From contig NZ_WACR01000006.1 of NCBI RefSeq assembly GCF_008806325.1, positions 124,001 through 188,000 of the forward strand: DNA of 64,000 nucleotides, given 5' to 3'. Below the pieces are notes generated by a model, which was not told the DNA's origin, ran no database searches, and worked only from the letters and a program-made list of their open reading frames with translations. This DNA is from Salibacter halophilus (GTDB lineage: Bacteria; Bacteroidota; Bacteroidia; Flavobacteriales_G; Salibacteraceae). The translations under genes and the position numbers were made by a program. This document shows, piece after piece, positions 26,571 through 35,659 of this stretch; position 1 is the first letter of the stretch, and every line of letters starts with the position of its first letter.

Positions 26571-28862
26571 TCAATACTTAAATCCTACGCTGATGTAAGT
26601 CCCGATAGTGGGATTGTTGCTGTTTTGATAAACGCCACAAGAAATGGGTCCAAGCGGACTCATATAGCTGAGCTTGATTCCGGCTCCCAGTGCGTCTTCA
26701 AATGTTTCTCTTTGTGATAGAAGCGGTTGCTCTTCTACAGATTTTAAAACGCGGTGAAAAGGTTCGTTCGGATGAATATAGTTTGCCTGTAGCTCCACAT
26801 AGAACTTGTTGAATGGCTGATATTGCACACCTGCTTTAGCCATTGAGTAGTTTGTAGCGGCAAATTCATACACATCAGCACCCCAAAATGAAATTGAATT
26901 TTGGAGGATTGGATTAAACCCGCCAATGAAATAACGGTCAGATGCTACAACAGTATCAGTTGTGTGAATAGCTCCGGCAATTCCTAAATAGGTTGAAAAG
27001 TTTGGGTGTAGCTTAAACCGCTTTTCAATATTGTATTCTAAGGTGTGGTAATTGTTGAGTGAGAAGTTTTCTGAAAATGCGTCCTCAAGTAAGAAAAGAT
27101 TGCTGGAAATACCTGCGTTAAGGTCAGAACTCAAATTATACCGATAGCGAATATCGGCTTTTACACCTTTTGTGGGGAAATAGACCCTATCCATTGAGTT
27201 TACAAGGAGAAAACCTTCAGCAGCGAGAGATCGATCACTGTAAATATCTACAAGTGAATCGCGGTTAAAAGTTGGCTTAAGGCGAGAAAGACTCAATAAC
27301 ATGCGGCCACCAACCGATACATTTGGGGAGTTGGTTGACATGATTCCTGAACTTATCTCGGTAAATGAGGCGTTGTACAAAACTCCAGATGCTGTTCCGA
27401 ATGATGAAATATCTTTTTGATTGGAGAACTTACCGCCAATGGTGTATGCGATGTTTTGGTTCTGACCGAGATATTTGAAGTAGTTTAAGTCAACTCGTGG
27501 GTTGTCGGCAATATCCACTTCAAAAATTGTTCGTGAACCTTCAAAAATGGCGTTTCTTGTAGTGAGGTTGAGTGTTAAACCGATACCGGTTTCATTGTCG
27601 TAATGAAGTGCTGTTTTCACTGATGCTTTTGGAACCTCTTCAATATCGAGAATGAGAACTGATGTACTGTCACTGCTGAATTCGAGGTTGTAGGAAATCC
27701 GCTTAAAGTATTGTGTCCCGTACGCTACATTGATTCGTTTTTCCAGTAATTCGATACTGTAAGGGTCGTTTTCTTCAATGCCCAGCTTCCCGAGAATCAA
27801 CTCGTCAGAAATGGCCTTGTTACCGCGAATTGAAATGCTGTCGATTTTTATTTCGCTGGGTAACTCTACATCGGTTGTGTCAACATTTGCCGATTCAAAC
27901 GAGCTGCTGTAGAGGCTATCAGCTAATTTTTTTAGTTGGGGGAGCATGTATTTTGTCGATTCGTATCCCATTTTGATGATTGAATCGGCTTTGTTGAAGT
28001 CTCCGGCCTGGAACTCTTCAGAAATGGGTTTTACGAGATAATCTGCTTTGGTCATTTCCTCTTTTGAATCGAGAATACTGGTAACAAAAGCTGATTGCTT
28101 TAAAATATCCTGTACTCCATTTAGCTCCTCTTTTGGTTTGAATTGAGCCCCGGTATAGGATGCGATGATGATATCAGCTCCCATGTCAATTGCTTCCCTA
28201 ACTGGTAAGTTATGCACGAGGCCACCGTCAACGAGTAATTTGCCGTCTATTTCAATTGGTGAAAAAACCGATGGAATCGCCATGCTGGCTCGCATAGCCT
28301 TTGCCAGGTTTCCGTTATTCAGTGTTACAGGCTCTCCGTTTGTGATGTTCGTAGCAACGCAGGCAAATGGTGTTGGGAATTTAGAAAAGTCGCTCAAACC
28401 ATGAACAGGAGACGTGAGCCGTGATAGCATTAAATGCAACTGTTGCCCTTCAACAACGGCATTGGGTAAAGTTATTCGCTTGTCTTCAATCCCAAATTCA
28501 GTGATGTACCTACCGTAATAATCCTTTTCTTCGATTGCTACCTGGTTGAGTGGAATCTTGTTGCTTATGACATCGTCCCAGTTTGTTGAAATACTGATTT
28601 CCTCTAGCTGTTCAGGAGTGTAGCCTATAGCTGTTAATCCGCCCACAACAGCACCCATACTTACGCCTGTGATATAATCTGGTTTTATGCCGGCTTCTTT
28701 CAAAACTTTGAGAAAGCCAATATGAGCAAATCCTTTAGCTCCACCACCACTTAGCACAACGCCAATCTTTGGGCGTGGGATATCATCGCGGTGTCGCGTA
28801 GTATCAGATCCCAATAACTGATAACTAATAAGCAGAAGGAAAAGGAGCGACAAAAAGCGCAT
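26571..28862 (-). CDS. Patatin-like phospholipase fused to POTRA and outer-membrane barrel
   Basis: About 763 residues from ATG 28862; the upstream TTG-type start at 28919 would disrupt the signal peptide MRFLSLLFLLLISYQ. The patatin domain follows: oxyanion loop GVVLSGGGAKGFAH, nucleophile elbow GVSMG, and Asp in LLVDGGLVHNLP. Then comes a POTRA-like module (KIDSISIRGNKAISDEL) and a C-terminal Omp85/BamA-type barrel ending in a Tyr-terminated strand. The order signal-patatin-POTRA-barrel is that of type Vd autotransporters such as PlpD. The lipase may be exported and remain attached or be released. Single gene. Confidence 0.92.
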   Translation of the reverse strand: MRFLSLLFLLLISYQLLGSDTTRHRDDIPRPKIGVVLSGGGAKGFAHIGFLKVLKEAGIKPDYITGVSMGAVVGGLTAIGYTPEQLEEISISTNWDDVISNKIPLNQVAIEEKDYYGRYITEFGIEDKRITLPNAVVEGQQLHLMLSRLTSPVHGLSDFSKFPTPFACVATNITNGEPVTLNNGNLAKAMRASMAIPSVFSPIEIDGKLLVDGGLVHNLPVREAIDMGADIIIASYTGAQFKPKEELNGVQDILKQSAFVTSILDSKEEMTKADYLVKPISEEFQAGDFNKADSIIKMGYESTKYMLPQLKKLADSLYSSSFESANVDTTDVELPSEIKIDSISIRGNKAISDELILGKLGIEENDPYSIELLEKRINVAYGTQYFKRISYNLEFSSDSTSVLILDIEEVPKASVKTALHYDNETGIGLTLNLTTRNAIFEGSRTIFEVDIADNPRVDLNYFKYLGQNQNIAYTIGGKFSNQKDISSFGTASGVLYNASFTEISSGIMSTNSPNVSVGGRMLLSLSRLKPTFNRDSLVDIYSDRSLAAEGFLLVNSMDRVYFPTKGVKADIRYRYNLSSDLNAGISSNLFLLEDAFSENFSLNNYHTLEYNIEKRFKLHPNFSTYLGIAGAIHTTDTVVASDRYFIGGFNPILQNSISFWGADVYEFAATNYSMAKAGVQYQPFNKFYVELQANYIHPNEPFHRVLKSVEEQPLLSQRETFEDALGAGIKLSYMSPLGPISCGVYQNSNNPTIGTYISVGFKY

Positions 28863-28937
28863 TATCAGTTGATTTTTAAAGCCGTTAAAGGTACGTTGAA
28901 AATCAAACTGATAATACACTCCTGTTTCAAGAAATAA

Positions 28938-29957
28938 TTAAGAAATAAAATCACTCTTATCGAGGTTCAGCCACTCGAGAGCTGCATTGCTAAAGATGTT
29001 TTCTTTGTCTTTATCGGGTAGGTCCATTTCTTCGATGAACTTTCCTATTTCCAGATCTCCCAGAGGAAATGGATAGTCAGATCCGAGGCTGACACGGTTA
29101 CTTCCCTGCAGGTCGATGATGTATTCCAATAGTTTTGGGTCGTGCGTGATACTGTCTACCCAAAACTTCCCGATGTAGTCTCGCGGGTTGATATCATTAT
29201 CGATTGCCACTAAATCTGGACGGCAATTGAAGCCGTGTTCAATTCGCCCGATTGTTGGAAGAAATGATCCACCGGCATGAGAAAAGTTCACGCGCAGATT
29301 GGGGAATTTTTCAAAGACGCCACCAAAGATCATCGATGTAATCGCTCTAGATGTTTCAGCAGGCATTCCAACTAGCCACGGCAACCAGTACTTACGCATT
29401 TTGTGAAAACCCATCATATTCCACGGGTGCACCATTATGGCAAGGTCGAGTTCCTGAGCGGCTTCGAAAATTGGGAAAAACTCCGGCTCATTCAGGTTCT
29501 GATCGTTGATATTTGAACCGATTTGAATTCCTTTCAGCCCGATTTCTTTAATGCGTTCCAACTCCTGAACGGCATACTTGGCATCTTGCATCGGTACAGT
29601 TCCCAGCCCGATGTAGTTTTTTGGGTAATCGTGTACTTTTTGAGCAATGTCGTCATTGAGGAACTTTGACAGCTCTAGTGTATCCTGTGGTTTTGCCCAG
29701 TAAGAAAACATTACAGGAATAGTACAAACGACCTGAACCTGAGTGTTGTGCTCCTCGTATTCTTTCATTCTCAGCTCAGCATCCCACGTACTGGCATTGA
29801 TGGTTCTGAAATACTCATCGCCTTTGTACATATCGGCAGAGCCGTCTTCATTGTGTTTGAGATGAATGAAATCTCCATAACCAAATTTATCGGCAAATTT
29901 GGGCAAGTGCTTGGGCAGGATATGCGTGTGCATATCGATTTTAAGGAACTTTTTCAT
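28938..29957 (-). CDS. ACMSD-type amidohydrolase (aminocarboxymuconate-semialdehyde decarboxylase)
   Basis: 339 residues from ATG 29957 (a longer frame begins at 30023 but reads like noncoding). The metal-binding IDMHTHILP opens the TIM-barrel, AIMVHPWNMMG supplies the next His, NFSHAGG another and SLGSDYPFP the Asp, the ACMSD set for one zinc. The enzyme decarboxylates the ring-opened product of 3-hydroxyanthranilate. The HAO gene lies directly upstream on the same strand, 146 bases away, which supports the specific call. No kynureninase or monooxygenase gene is in the window. Confidence 0.88.
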   Translation of the reverse strand: MKKFLKIDMHTHILPKHLPKFADKFGYGDFIHLKHNEDGSADMYKGDEYFRTINASTWDAELRMKEYEEHNTQVQVVCTIPVMFSYWAKPQDTLELSKFLNDDIAQKVHDYPKNYIGLGTVPMQDAKYAVQELERIKEIGLKGIQIGSNINDQNLNEPEFFPIFEAAQELDLAIMVHPWNMMGFHKMRKYWLPWLVGMPAETSRAITSMIFGGVFEKFPNLRVNFSHAGGSFLPTIGRIEHGFNCRPDLVAIDNDINPRDYIGKFWVDSITHDPKLLEYIIDLQGSNRVSLGSDYPFPLGDLEIGKFIEEMDLPDKDKENIFSNAALEWLNLDKSDFIS

Positions 29958-30103
29958 TTTTTGTGCTGTTTCAATTAAACATGCACAACCCTTGATGGGA
30001 AACGATTTTGCGCGGGTGCACAATCTGCACTTCCGACTTTCGCTTCAACCTCGCCCTTAATTTGAGCTGGGCTGTGTATTTCTACTTCGAACAAAAGTAC
30101 AAT

Positions 30104-30634
30104 TTAGTCGACAAATCGTTCGTCAACTTCCATTACAGTACCGCAGTTGTCACAAGTTCGAAGGTCTTCATTGCTATAATATTCTTTAAACCTGGGTAAG
30201 AAATCTTTCTCAATATCATCGAGATGGAAATAGGTTTCGTGCAGTTTGTGGTTGCAGTTATCGCAGTACCACAGCAAACCGTCATCGTAATCAGCTTCTC
30301 TTATTCGCTCTACTACAAGGCCAACCGACCCCTCGGTTCTGATCGGTGAATGTGGAACTTCAGGAGGGAGTAAAAACATTTCACCTTCTTTGATTGGAAC
30401 ATCTACAGATTTTCCGTCTTCCTGAATTTTCACGGTTATTTCACCTTCAAGCTGAAAGAAAAGCTCTTCAGTTTGGTTGTAGTGATAATCTTTTCGGGCG
30501 TTTGGTCCGCCAACAATCATTACGATATAGTCAGTCCCCTCGGGGTATAAGTTTTTATTTCCAACAGGTGGCTTTAGTAAGTCCCGGTTTTCTTCGATCC
30601 ACTTGAATAGATTAAAAGGTCTTTTAATTGCCAT
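30104..30634 (-). CDS. 3-hydroxyanthranilate 3,4-dioxygenase
   Basis: 176-residue cupin dioxygenase that opens 3-hydroxyanthranilate to aminocarboxymuconate semialdehyde. ARKDYHYNQTEELFFQLEG carries the His/Glu iron ligands and PPEVPHSP the second His. Near the C-terminus two CDNC motifs (residues about 126 and 160) form the rubredoxin-like second iron site of bacterial HAO. Length is as expected. It precedes the ACMSD gene, giving consecutive steps, and is divergent from an SDR gene that could act in the same pathway. Confidence 0.95.
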   Translation of the reverse strand: MAIKRPFNLFKWIEENRDLLKPPVGNKNLYPEGTDYIVMIVGGPNARKDYHYNQTEELFFQLEGEITVKIQEDGKSVDVPIKEGEMFLLPPEVPHSPIRTEGSVGLVVERIREADYDDGLLWYCDNCNHKLHETYFHLDDIEKDFLPRFKEYYSNEDLRTCDNCGTVMEVDERFVD

Positions 30635-30694
30635 AATTGTATTTGATTTTTGCTGCTTATAAAAGTACGATTTCTCTACTTTTGGAGAAAAGGA

Positions 30695-31489
30695 ATGACT
30701 ATGGATTTGGACCTGACAGGACGTACGGCACTGGTAGCTGGTAGCACTCAGGGAATTGGGAAGTGTGCAGCTATGGAGATGGCTGAGATGGGCGCCAATA
30801 TCGTGCTCATTGCGCGAAACGAGGAAAAGTTAAAACGCGTAGTGAGTGAATTGCCAACTGATAGAGACAATACGCATGAATATATCGTGGCTGATTTCAC
30901 CAAACCGATGGAGGTGAAGAAAGCTGTAAATGATTTTATCGGTCAGAGCCGGGAGATCAACATTCTCGTCAATAACACTGGCGGACCTCCGGGCGGCCCA
31001 ATTATCGATGCTGATATCGATGAATTTCAAAATGCTTTTGATGCACATTTAAAATGCAACCACATTTTGGTGCAGGCTTGTTATCCATCTATGAAGAGAT
31101 CAGGTTACGGTCGCATTATCAATGTTATTTCCACGAGTGTAAAAGCACCATTGGCAAATCTTGGAGTTTCCAATACGATTCGCGGAGCTGTTGCAAACTG
31201 GAGTAAAACACTTGCTACAGAGCTCGGGCCGGATGGAATCACGGTGAACAATGTGTTACCGGGAGCTACAAACACTTCTCGCCTCGATGGTATTGCGAAG
31301 CGCAAATCTGAAAAGACCGGAAAACCGATCGAGGAGGTGCTCGATGAAATGGGAAATGCCGTACCACTCAAGCGCGTTGCCGAACCTGAGGAAACAGCAA
31401 ATGCCATCGCCTTTTTGGCGAGTCCGGCAGCAGCTTACATCAGCGGAATCAATATTCCTGTTGACGGAGGAAGAACACCAACTTTATAA
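30695..31489 (+). CDS. SDR-family protein lacking the canonical catalytic Tyr/Lys
   Basis: 264 residues from ATG 30695, after a purine-rich GGAGAAAAGGA; ATG 30701 is also possible. The nucleotide-binding GSTQGIGKCAAMEMA and VDGGRTPTL ends are normal for a short-chain dehydrogenase, with INILVNNTGGPPGGP instead of the usual NNAG block. Where YxxxK is expected, the sequence reads GVSNTIRGAVANW, so Tyr is replaced by Ser and Lys by Arg in the natural alignment. It may be a divergent or non-reductase SDR. It is divergent from the HAO gene by 60 bases. Confidence 0.88.
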   Translation: MTMDLDLTGRTALVAGSTQGIGKCAAMEMAEMGANIVLIARNEEKLKRVVSELPTDRDNTHEYIVADFTKPMEVKKAVNDFIGQSREINILVNNTGGPPGGPIIDADIDEFQNAFDAHLKCNHILVQACYPSMKRSGYGRIINVISTSVKAPLANLGVSNTIRGAVANWSKTLATELGPDGITVNNVLPGATNTSRLDGIAKRKSEKTGKPIEEVLDEMGNAVPLKRVAEPEETANAIAFLASPAAAYISGINIPVDGGRTPTL

Positions 31490-31494
31490 ACAAC

Positions 31495-32193
31495 TCAATC
31501 GAGCTCGATTAACTTGAATCCGCGACCGTGAACGTTTATCAGCTCGATTTTTTCGTCTTCTTTCAGGTATTTCCTCAACTTCGTGATGTACACATCCATG
31601 CTGCGTGAGTTGAAATAGCTGTCATCTCCCCAAATAGCTTTGAGTGCGCTTTCTCTTTCCAGCACATTGTTTTTGTTGAGACAAAGAAGTTTGAGAAGCT
31701 GATTTTCTTTTGAAGTCAGTTTTTTCTCAGTATTCGCAACTGTCAGAACCTGCTTGTGTGAATCGAAAGAAGAGTCGCCAATTTCAAACACACGCTTTTC
31801 CTCTTTGTCGTTTTGACCCTGTTTCGTTCTGCGTAGGATAGCATTAACACGCATCATCAATTCCTCCATGCTAAAAGGCTTGGTTACGTAATCATCAGCA
31901 CCAATTTTAAAACCTTCAATAGCATCTTCTTTCATCGATTTTGCTGTGAGGAAAATGATAGGAACCTCCTTGTCGATTTTTCTCACCTCTTCAGCCATCG
32001 TGAAACCATCCTGAACCGGCATCATGACATCTAAAATGAGCAGATCGTAATTATCTTTTGCAAACTGTTCAAAGCCTTCTTTACCATTGGCTTTGAGTGT
32101 TACATCAAAATCTTTCGCCTGCAGATATTCTGTTAAGATTGTACCCAAATTTGGATCATCTTCAACTACCAGTAAATTGAGTTTATTTTTCAT
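31495..32193 (-). CDS. OmpR/PhoB-family response regulator
   Basis: 232 residues. The receiver domain (about 5-120) has acidic residues in VVEDDPNLG, phosphoacceptor Asp in LLILDVMMP at about residue 53, and Lys in YVTKPFSMEE. The C-terminal winged helix (about 140-230) has SRSMDVYITKLRKYL recognition region and the ending GRGFKLIELD, typical of OmpR/PhoB. It lies downstream of the histidine kinase gene on the same strand (42 bases), so the pair is a two-component system. The target signal is unknown. Confidence 0.96.
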   Translation of the reverse strand: MKNKLNLLVVEDDPNLGTILTEYLQAKDFDVTLKANGKEGFEQFAKDNYDLLILDVMMPVQDGFTMAEEVRKIDKEVPIIFLTAKSMKEDAIEGFKIGADDYVTKPFSMEELMMRVNAILRRTKQGQNDKEEKRVFEIGDSSFDSHKQVLTVANTEKKLTSKENQLLKLLCLNKNNVLERESALKAIWGDDSYFNSRSMDVYITKLRKYLKEDEKIELINVHGRGFKLIELD

Positions 32194-32235
32194 GTGTTCA
32201 AAGTTTATTTTTCAGGGTCATTAAGAGCTCGTCAT

Positions 32236-33867
32236 TTAATTACGCTTCGCTTCAAAGTTTGGTAAATATATAGTGAATGTACTTCCTTTTCCTAATTGGC
32301 TTTTGAGGTTAATGGACCCACCGAGTTTTTCCAGCACGATTTTCACGTAACTGAGGCCTAGGCCAAACCCTTTAACATCGTGAATGTTTCCGGTTGGAAC
32401 GCGGTAGAGCTTTTCAAAAATGCGGTTTTGGTTTTCTTTTGAAATACCAATTCCTTTATCTGAAACGCTGATTTTAGCTCTGTCACCGGTTTTTTCTAAT
32501 GAAACGGTAATTTCCGGATTTTCTTTTGAGTACTTGTTCGCGTTGTCGATCAGGTTGTAGAGAACATTTGCAAGGTGAACGCGATCACCCTGAACAAAAA
32601 TAGGGTCGTCAGCTATTTTCGTTGACAATTGTCCGTTTTTTTCCTTCACCTGAATTTGAATCTTATCGATCACATTTTTGAGAAGCTTATTCAACTCAAT
32701 TGTCTCAATCTTGAGTTTGAACTCGCCACGATCAAATACAGCACTTTGCAATACTTCTTCAACGAGGAGACCTAGCCGCTTATTTTCATCACCAATCATG
32801 CCCACGTATCGCTTTACGGCCTGCTGGTTCTGACCGATATCAGGATCACTCATGGCTTCACAGGCAAGCGATATTGTGCTGATAGGAGTTTTGAGCTCGT
32901 GGGTCATGTTGTTGATGAAGTCGTTTTTGATCTCGCTATTTCGTTTTTGGTTGATGATGGTGTGTACGGTGTAGTAAAAGATACTCATGATAACGATGAT
33001 CACGAGCAAACTGGTAGAGAGCATCAGCCAGTTAGTTTGCAAAAGAAAACCTGTTTTTCGCGGAAACGAAACATTCAAATAATAGGGGTCGCGCACCACA
33101 TCGTTTGGGAATAGTTGGGCGCTAACTTTATCGTTTACCTTATCAGGATTTACTGTGTCTTCATTTGTGAGATGGATCTGACTTTGATCGTCAGTTACTG
33201 TAAAATCCGGGTCAGTGGTAATTCCTAAAGATGTGAGTTCATCGCGAAGTATGGAGTCAATTTCATTTTTTGAAACCCGCTCTTCAATAGGCTGGTAGAG
33301 ATCGACTTCAATCATTCGCTTTACAATGTCTCCTACAAAAGCTTTTTTGCGGGCCAGCCTGGATTTGATCACATTATCGAGCTGTGGACTTTCTGTGGAT
33401 TCCAGGATATTTGGTTGCGGATTGTTGAGAAAAGAAAGGTCAATATCCATGAGGTTAACTGAGTCCTCAGCATTCATGACATCTTTCACTTTTTTGCGTA
33501 CGATTCGGGTTGACTTTTTCCCCTCTTGTTCCTCTGTGATTTTTATTTCGAGGTTTTCGCCTTCGCGCGAGACCTCCTGTAAAACGAGGAAGTCAAAAGT
33601 AGTATCTCGGCCTGCTTGTTCCAGTTTTTCCTGGGCCTGGTCATCAATGAATAGGTAGCGACCTTGCTGATGAGCTTTTAGTTTTTTTAAAATCTCATTT
33701 CGCTCGAGCTTCACAACTGTGGAGTTGACAGCGTCTTTAGCATCGCGCCAAAACTCATCTTCTTTCAGCTGAAGTGCATTTTCCACCCAGTAAATTTGGA
33801 TGGCGATCAACCCTAGCGTAGCTATCGCAATGGTTGTAATAAGAAAATAGATGTACTTCTGCTTCAT
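32236..33867 (-). CDS. Membrane-bound sensor histidine kinase
   Basis: About 543 residues from ATG 33867 (TTG 33879 would add four). Membrane segments at about 8-27 and 285-308 flank a periplasmic region of about 250 residues with no recognised domain and several acidic stretches. The H-box is NNMTHELKTPISTISLA, followed by ATPase boxes VLYNLIDNANKYS, DKGIGI and KGFGLGLSYV. It would phosphorylate the adjacent OmpR-type regulator. It is divergent from a small lipoprotein gene 125 bases away, which may be its target or sensor (inference). Confidence 0.96.
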   Translation of the reverse strand: MKQKYIYFLITTIAIATLGLIAIQIYWVENALQLKEDEFWRDAKDAVNSTVVKLERNEILKKLKAHQQGRYLFIDDQAQEKLEQAGRDTTFDFLVLQEVSREGENLEIKITEEQEGKKSTRIVRKKVKDVMNAEDSVNLMDIDLSFLNNPQPNILESTESPQLDNVIKSRLARKKAFVGDIVKRMIEVDLYQPIEERVSKNEIDSILRDELTSLGITTDPDFTVTDDQSQIHLTNEDTVNPDKVNDKVSAQLFPNDVVRDPYYLNVSFPRKTGFLLQTNWLMLSTSLLVIIVIMSIFYYTVHTIINQKRNSEIKNDFINNMTHELKTPISTISLACEAMSDPDIGQNQQAVKRYVGMIGDENKRLGLLVEEVLQSAVFDRGEFKLKIETIELNKLLKNVIDKIQIQVKEKNGQLSTKIADDPIFVQGDRVHLANVLYNLIDNANKYSKENPEITVSLEKTGDRAKISVSDKGIGISKENQNRIFEKLYRVPTGNIHDVKGFGLGLSYVKIVLEKLGGSINLKSQLGKGSTFTIYLPNFEAKRN

Positions 33868-33970
33868 ATGCTCTAACAAAAGTAATTTGATTGCCCTACC
33901 ACTGAAGGGGTTTAACGTAATTTAACTAATGTTTTGAATTGCTTAACAGTCAGTAAGTTGAGGTTGTGAC

Positions 33971-33978
33971 TAATTTTG
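33971..33978 (+). promoter_or_regulatory. Putative -7 box of the small lipoprotein gene
   Basis: TAATTTTG, 14 bases before ATG 33993. No TTG lies at the usual 17-23 spacing, so the promoter would be weak or need an activator, for example the response regulator encoded divergently (inference). Confidence 0.4.
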
Positions 33979-33992
33979 AGAAAAACCTAACT

Positions 33993-34355
33993 ATGAAAAA
34001 TCTAATAATACTTTCAGCGATTGTACTGGGGCTATTTTGTGTTTCGTGTTCTGACCATGAAGAAAAGAGCACTGAGGAAAAAGCGCAATCTATTCAAACT
34101 TATCACGGTCAGAGCCAAAACCATAGCGAGCATCTATCCACACCGCTCGAACTCGATTCTTTGTTGTGGACGAGTTTCGAAAAGCAGGATAGAGATGTTT
34201 CTTCAAAACTGCGGGATGAAATGACAGAATGGATGTCAAAAGAAAAAGCCTCTTTTGAAAGAGGAAAATCAAAAGAGGCTTCGCTTTCAACTAACAGACA
34301 ATCTGTTTTAGCGGATAAAAATCTTTTCTCTGAAAAGCTTCCTTTCAGTTTGTAG
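33993..34355 (+). CDS. Small lipoprotein-like protein
   Basis: 120 residues from ATG 33993. The N-terminus MKNLIILSAIVLGLFCVSC looks like a signal peptide ending in a lipobox-like VSC, with Cys19 as the lipidated residue. The mature part is hydrophilic and rich in Ser, Glu, Lys and Gln, probably mostly helical or disordered. No known family. The GTG at 33966 opens the frame earlier but breaks the signal peptide. The last 48 bases overlap the 3' end of the T9SS cargo gene on the opposite strand. It lies divergently beside the two-component genes. Confidence 0.6.
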   Translation: MKNLIILSAIVLGLFCVSCSDHEEKSTEEKAQSIQTYHGQSQNHSEHLSTPLELDSLLWTSFEKQDRDVSSKLRDEMTEWMSKEKASFERGKSKEASLSTNRQSVLADKNLFSEKLPFSL

Positions 34356-35609
34356 TGTGACGATATAAATTCCACCAGTTGAATTGACGATCGGTAAAAC
34401 TGTTCGGTTAGCCTGGATATTTCTTTGAGCAACTTTTCTGCCCGATAAATCATATACAGTTGCTGTGCTGTTTTGTAAAAGTTTATCTGAAGCAATAACT
34501 ACGTTTTTGTTTTGAGCAAAGATTGAAACTTCAACATCTTTTTTCGCTTTTTCAACTCCGGTTTGTAAAAAAGAAGAGTCGACACAGGTCGTGTCAACAA
34601 CAAGCATGAATGAATCTTTAGCAGCGCATCCTGCATCGGTTTTAGCAGTTAAATAAATCATGCTCGATTTTACTGCTGTTAAAACACTTTGATTGGTAGA
34701 AGTGTAATGGGTTCCTTGAGGATGTTTGATCGCGTAATTTGAAGTATTGCCGGAGAATGAAATAGTATCTGGTGCATAGAGGCAAAGGGGTTGTCCTCCG
34801 CTAGATCTTGTAAACGAGAATTGCGCTAATGGAACAGCTTGTAAGGTGACGGACTCAGTGCTTTTACAAGCGCCAATGTAGCCGGTTACTGTATAGGTAG
34901 CTCCCTGGTTTAGATCTGTTGGTGAGGCGTTTACAGCAAAGCCATTAGTAGTGTCTAAAGTGTTTGTCGGATCTGACCATTCGTAGCTTGTTGCTCCGGT
35001 TGCAGTTATTTCTCGGGATGATCCCTGGCAAACATCGTAACTCTCTGTGGCAATATTCAATTCTGGTAAAGTTGTATCTACTCTAACTTCAATACTGGCA
35101 CTATCAGAGCAAGAGCCATTGTATCCGATAATATCATAAGTTCTGGGCTCGGATGTAGTACCAGGGTTGAAAATAACTTCCCTGCCAGTATCTGAAGAAA
35201 TGTAGTTAGTTGGTCCGCTCCATGTAAATTCTTGAGCACCCCAGGCCTTTAACGTAACCGTGTCTTCAATACATGCTCTTTTTAATGGACCATTAGAAGT
35301 TATTTGAGGTGGAAAATTAACTGTAATTGTAATCATTGCAGTATCTAGCGGCCCAGTAGAGTCATGGCTTACGACTGTGTAGGTGGTTGTATCTGTTGGA
35401 AAGGCTATCACCGATGTTCCACTATCAGATGAAAGCGAAGAATCAGGAGACCAAACAAATGCAGTTGCTGTGCTATCCTGTGCGCTTATTGTACTGGTAG
35501 TTCCAATACAAAGCTCCATTTTTGAAGCAGATAAAGTTAGTTGAGCCTTTACCTGTGAGAATGAAACCATCAGTAATAGCAGGAAAAAAGTAGTTTTGAG
35601 CGTTTTCAT
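34308..35609 (-). CDS. Secreted adhesin-like protein with T9SS sorting domain
   Basis: 433 residues from ATG 35609. Signal peptide about residues 1-23 (MKTLKTTFFLLLLMVSF, cut after KAQ). Four to five Ig-like or PKD-like modules of about 75 residues follow, each with paired Cys such as MELCIG, RACIEDTVTL, DVCQGSSREI and PLCLYAPDTI. The C-terminal 75 residues form a type A T9SS sorting domain (ATVYDLSGRKVAQ and GGIYIVTL). It would be exported across the outer membrane and anchored or released. Binding target unknown. Overlaps the small lipoprotein gene antisense. Confidence 0.85.
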   Translation of the reverse strand: MKTLKTTFFLLLLMVSFSQVKAQLTLSASKMELCIGTTSTISAQDSTATAFVWSPDSSLSSDSGTSVIAFPTDTTTYTVVSHDSTGPLDTAMITITVNFPPQITSNGPLKRACIEDTVTLKAWGAQEFTWSGPTNYISSDTGREVIFNPGTTSEPRTYDIIGYNGSCSDSASIEVRVDTTLPELNIATESYDVCQGSSREITATGATSYEWSDPTNTLDTTNGFAVNASPTDLNQGATYTVTGYIGACKSTESVTLQAVPLAQFSFTRSSGGQPLCLYAPDTISFSGNTSNYAIKHPQGTHYTSTNQSVLTAVKSSMIYLTAKTDAGCAAKDSFMLVVDTTCVDSSFLQTGVEKAKKDVEVSIFAQNKNVVIASDKLLQNSTATVYDLSGRKVAQRNIQANRTVLPIVNSTGGIYIVTLQTERKLFREKIFIR

Positions 35610-35659
35610 AGTGATTTGATTTTTAATTGCTCTAAAGCTACTATTTGTTTTAACCCGTG

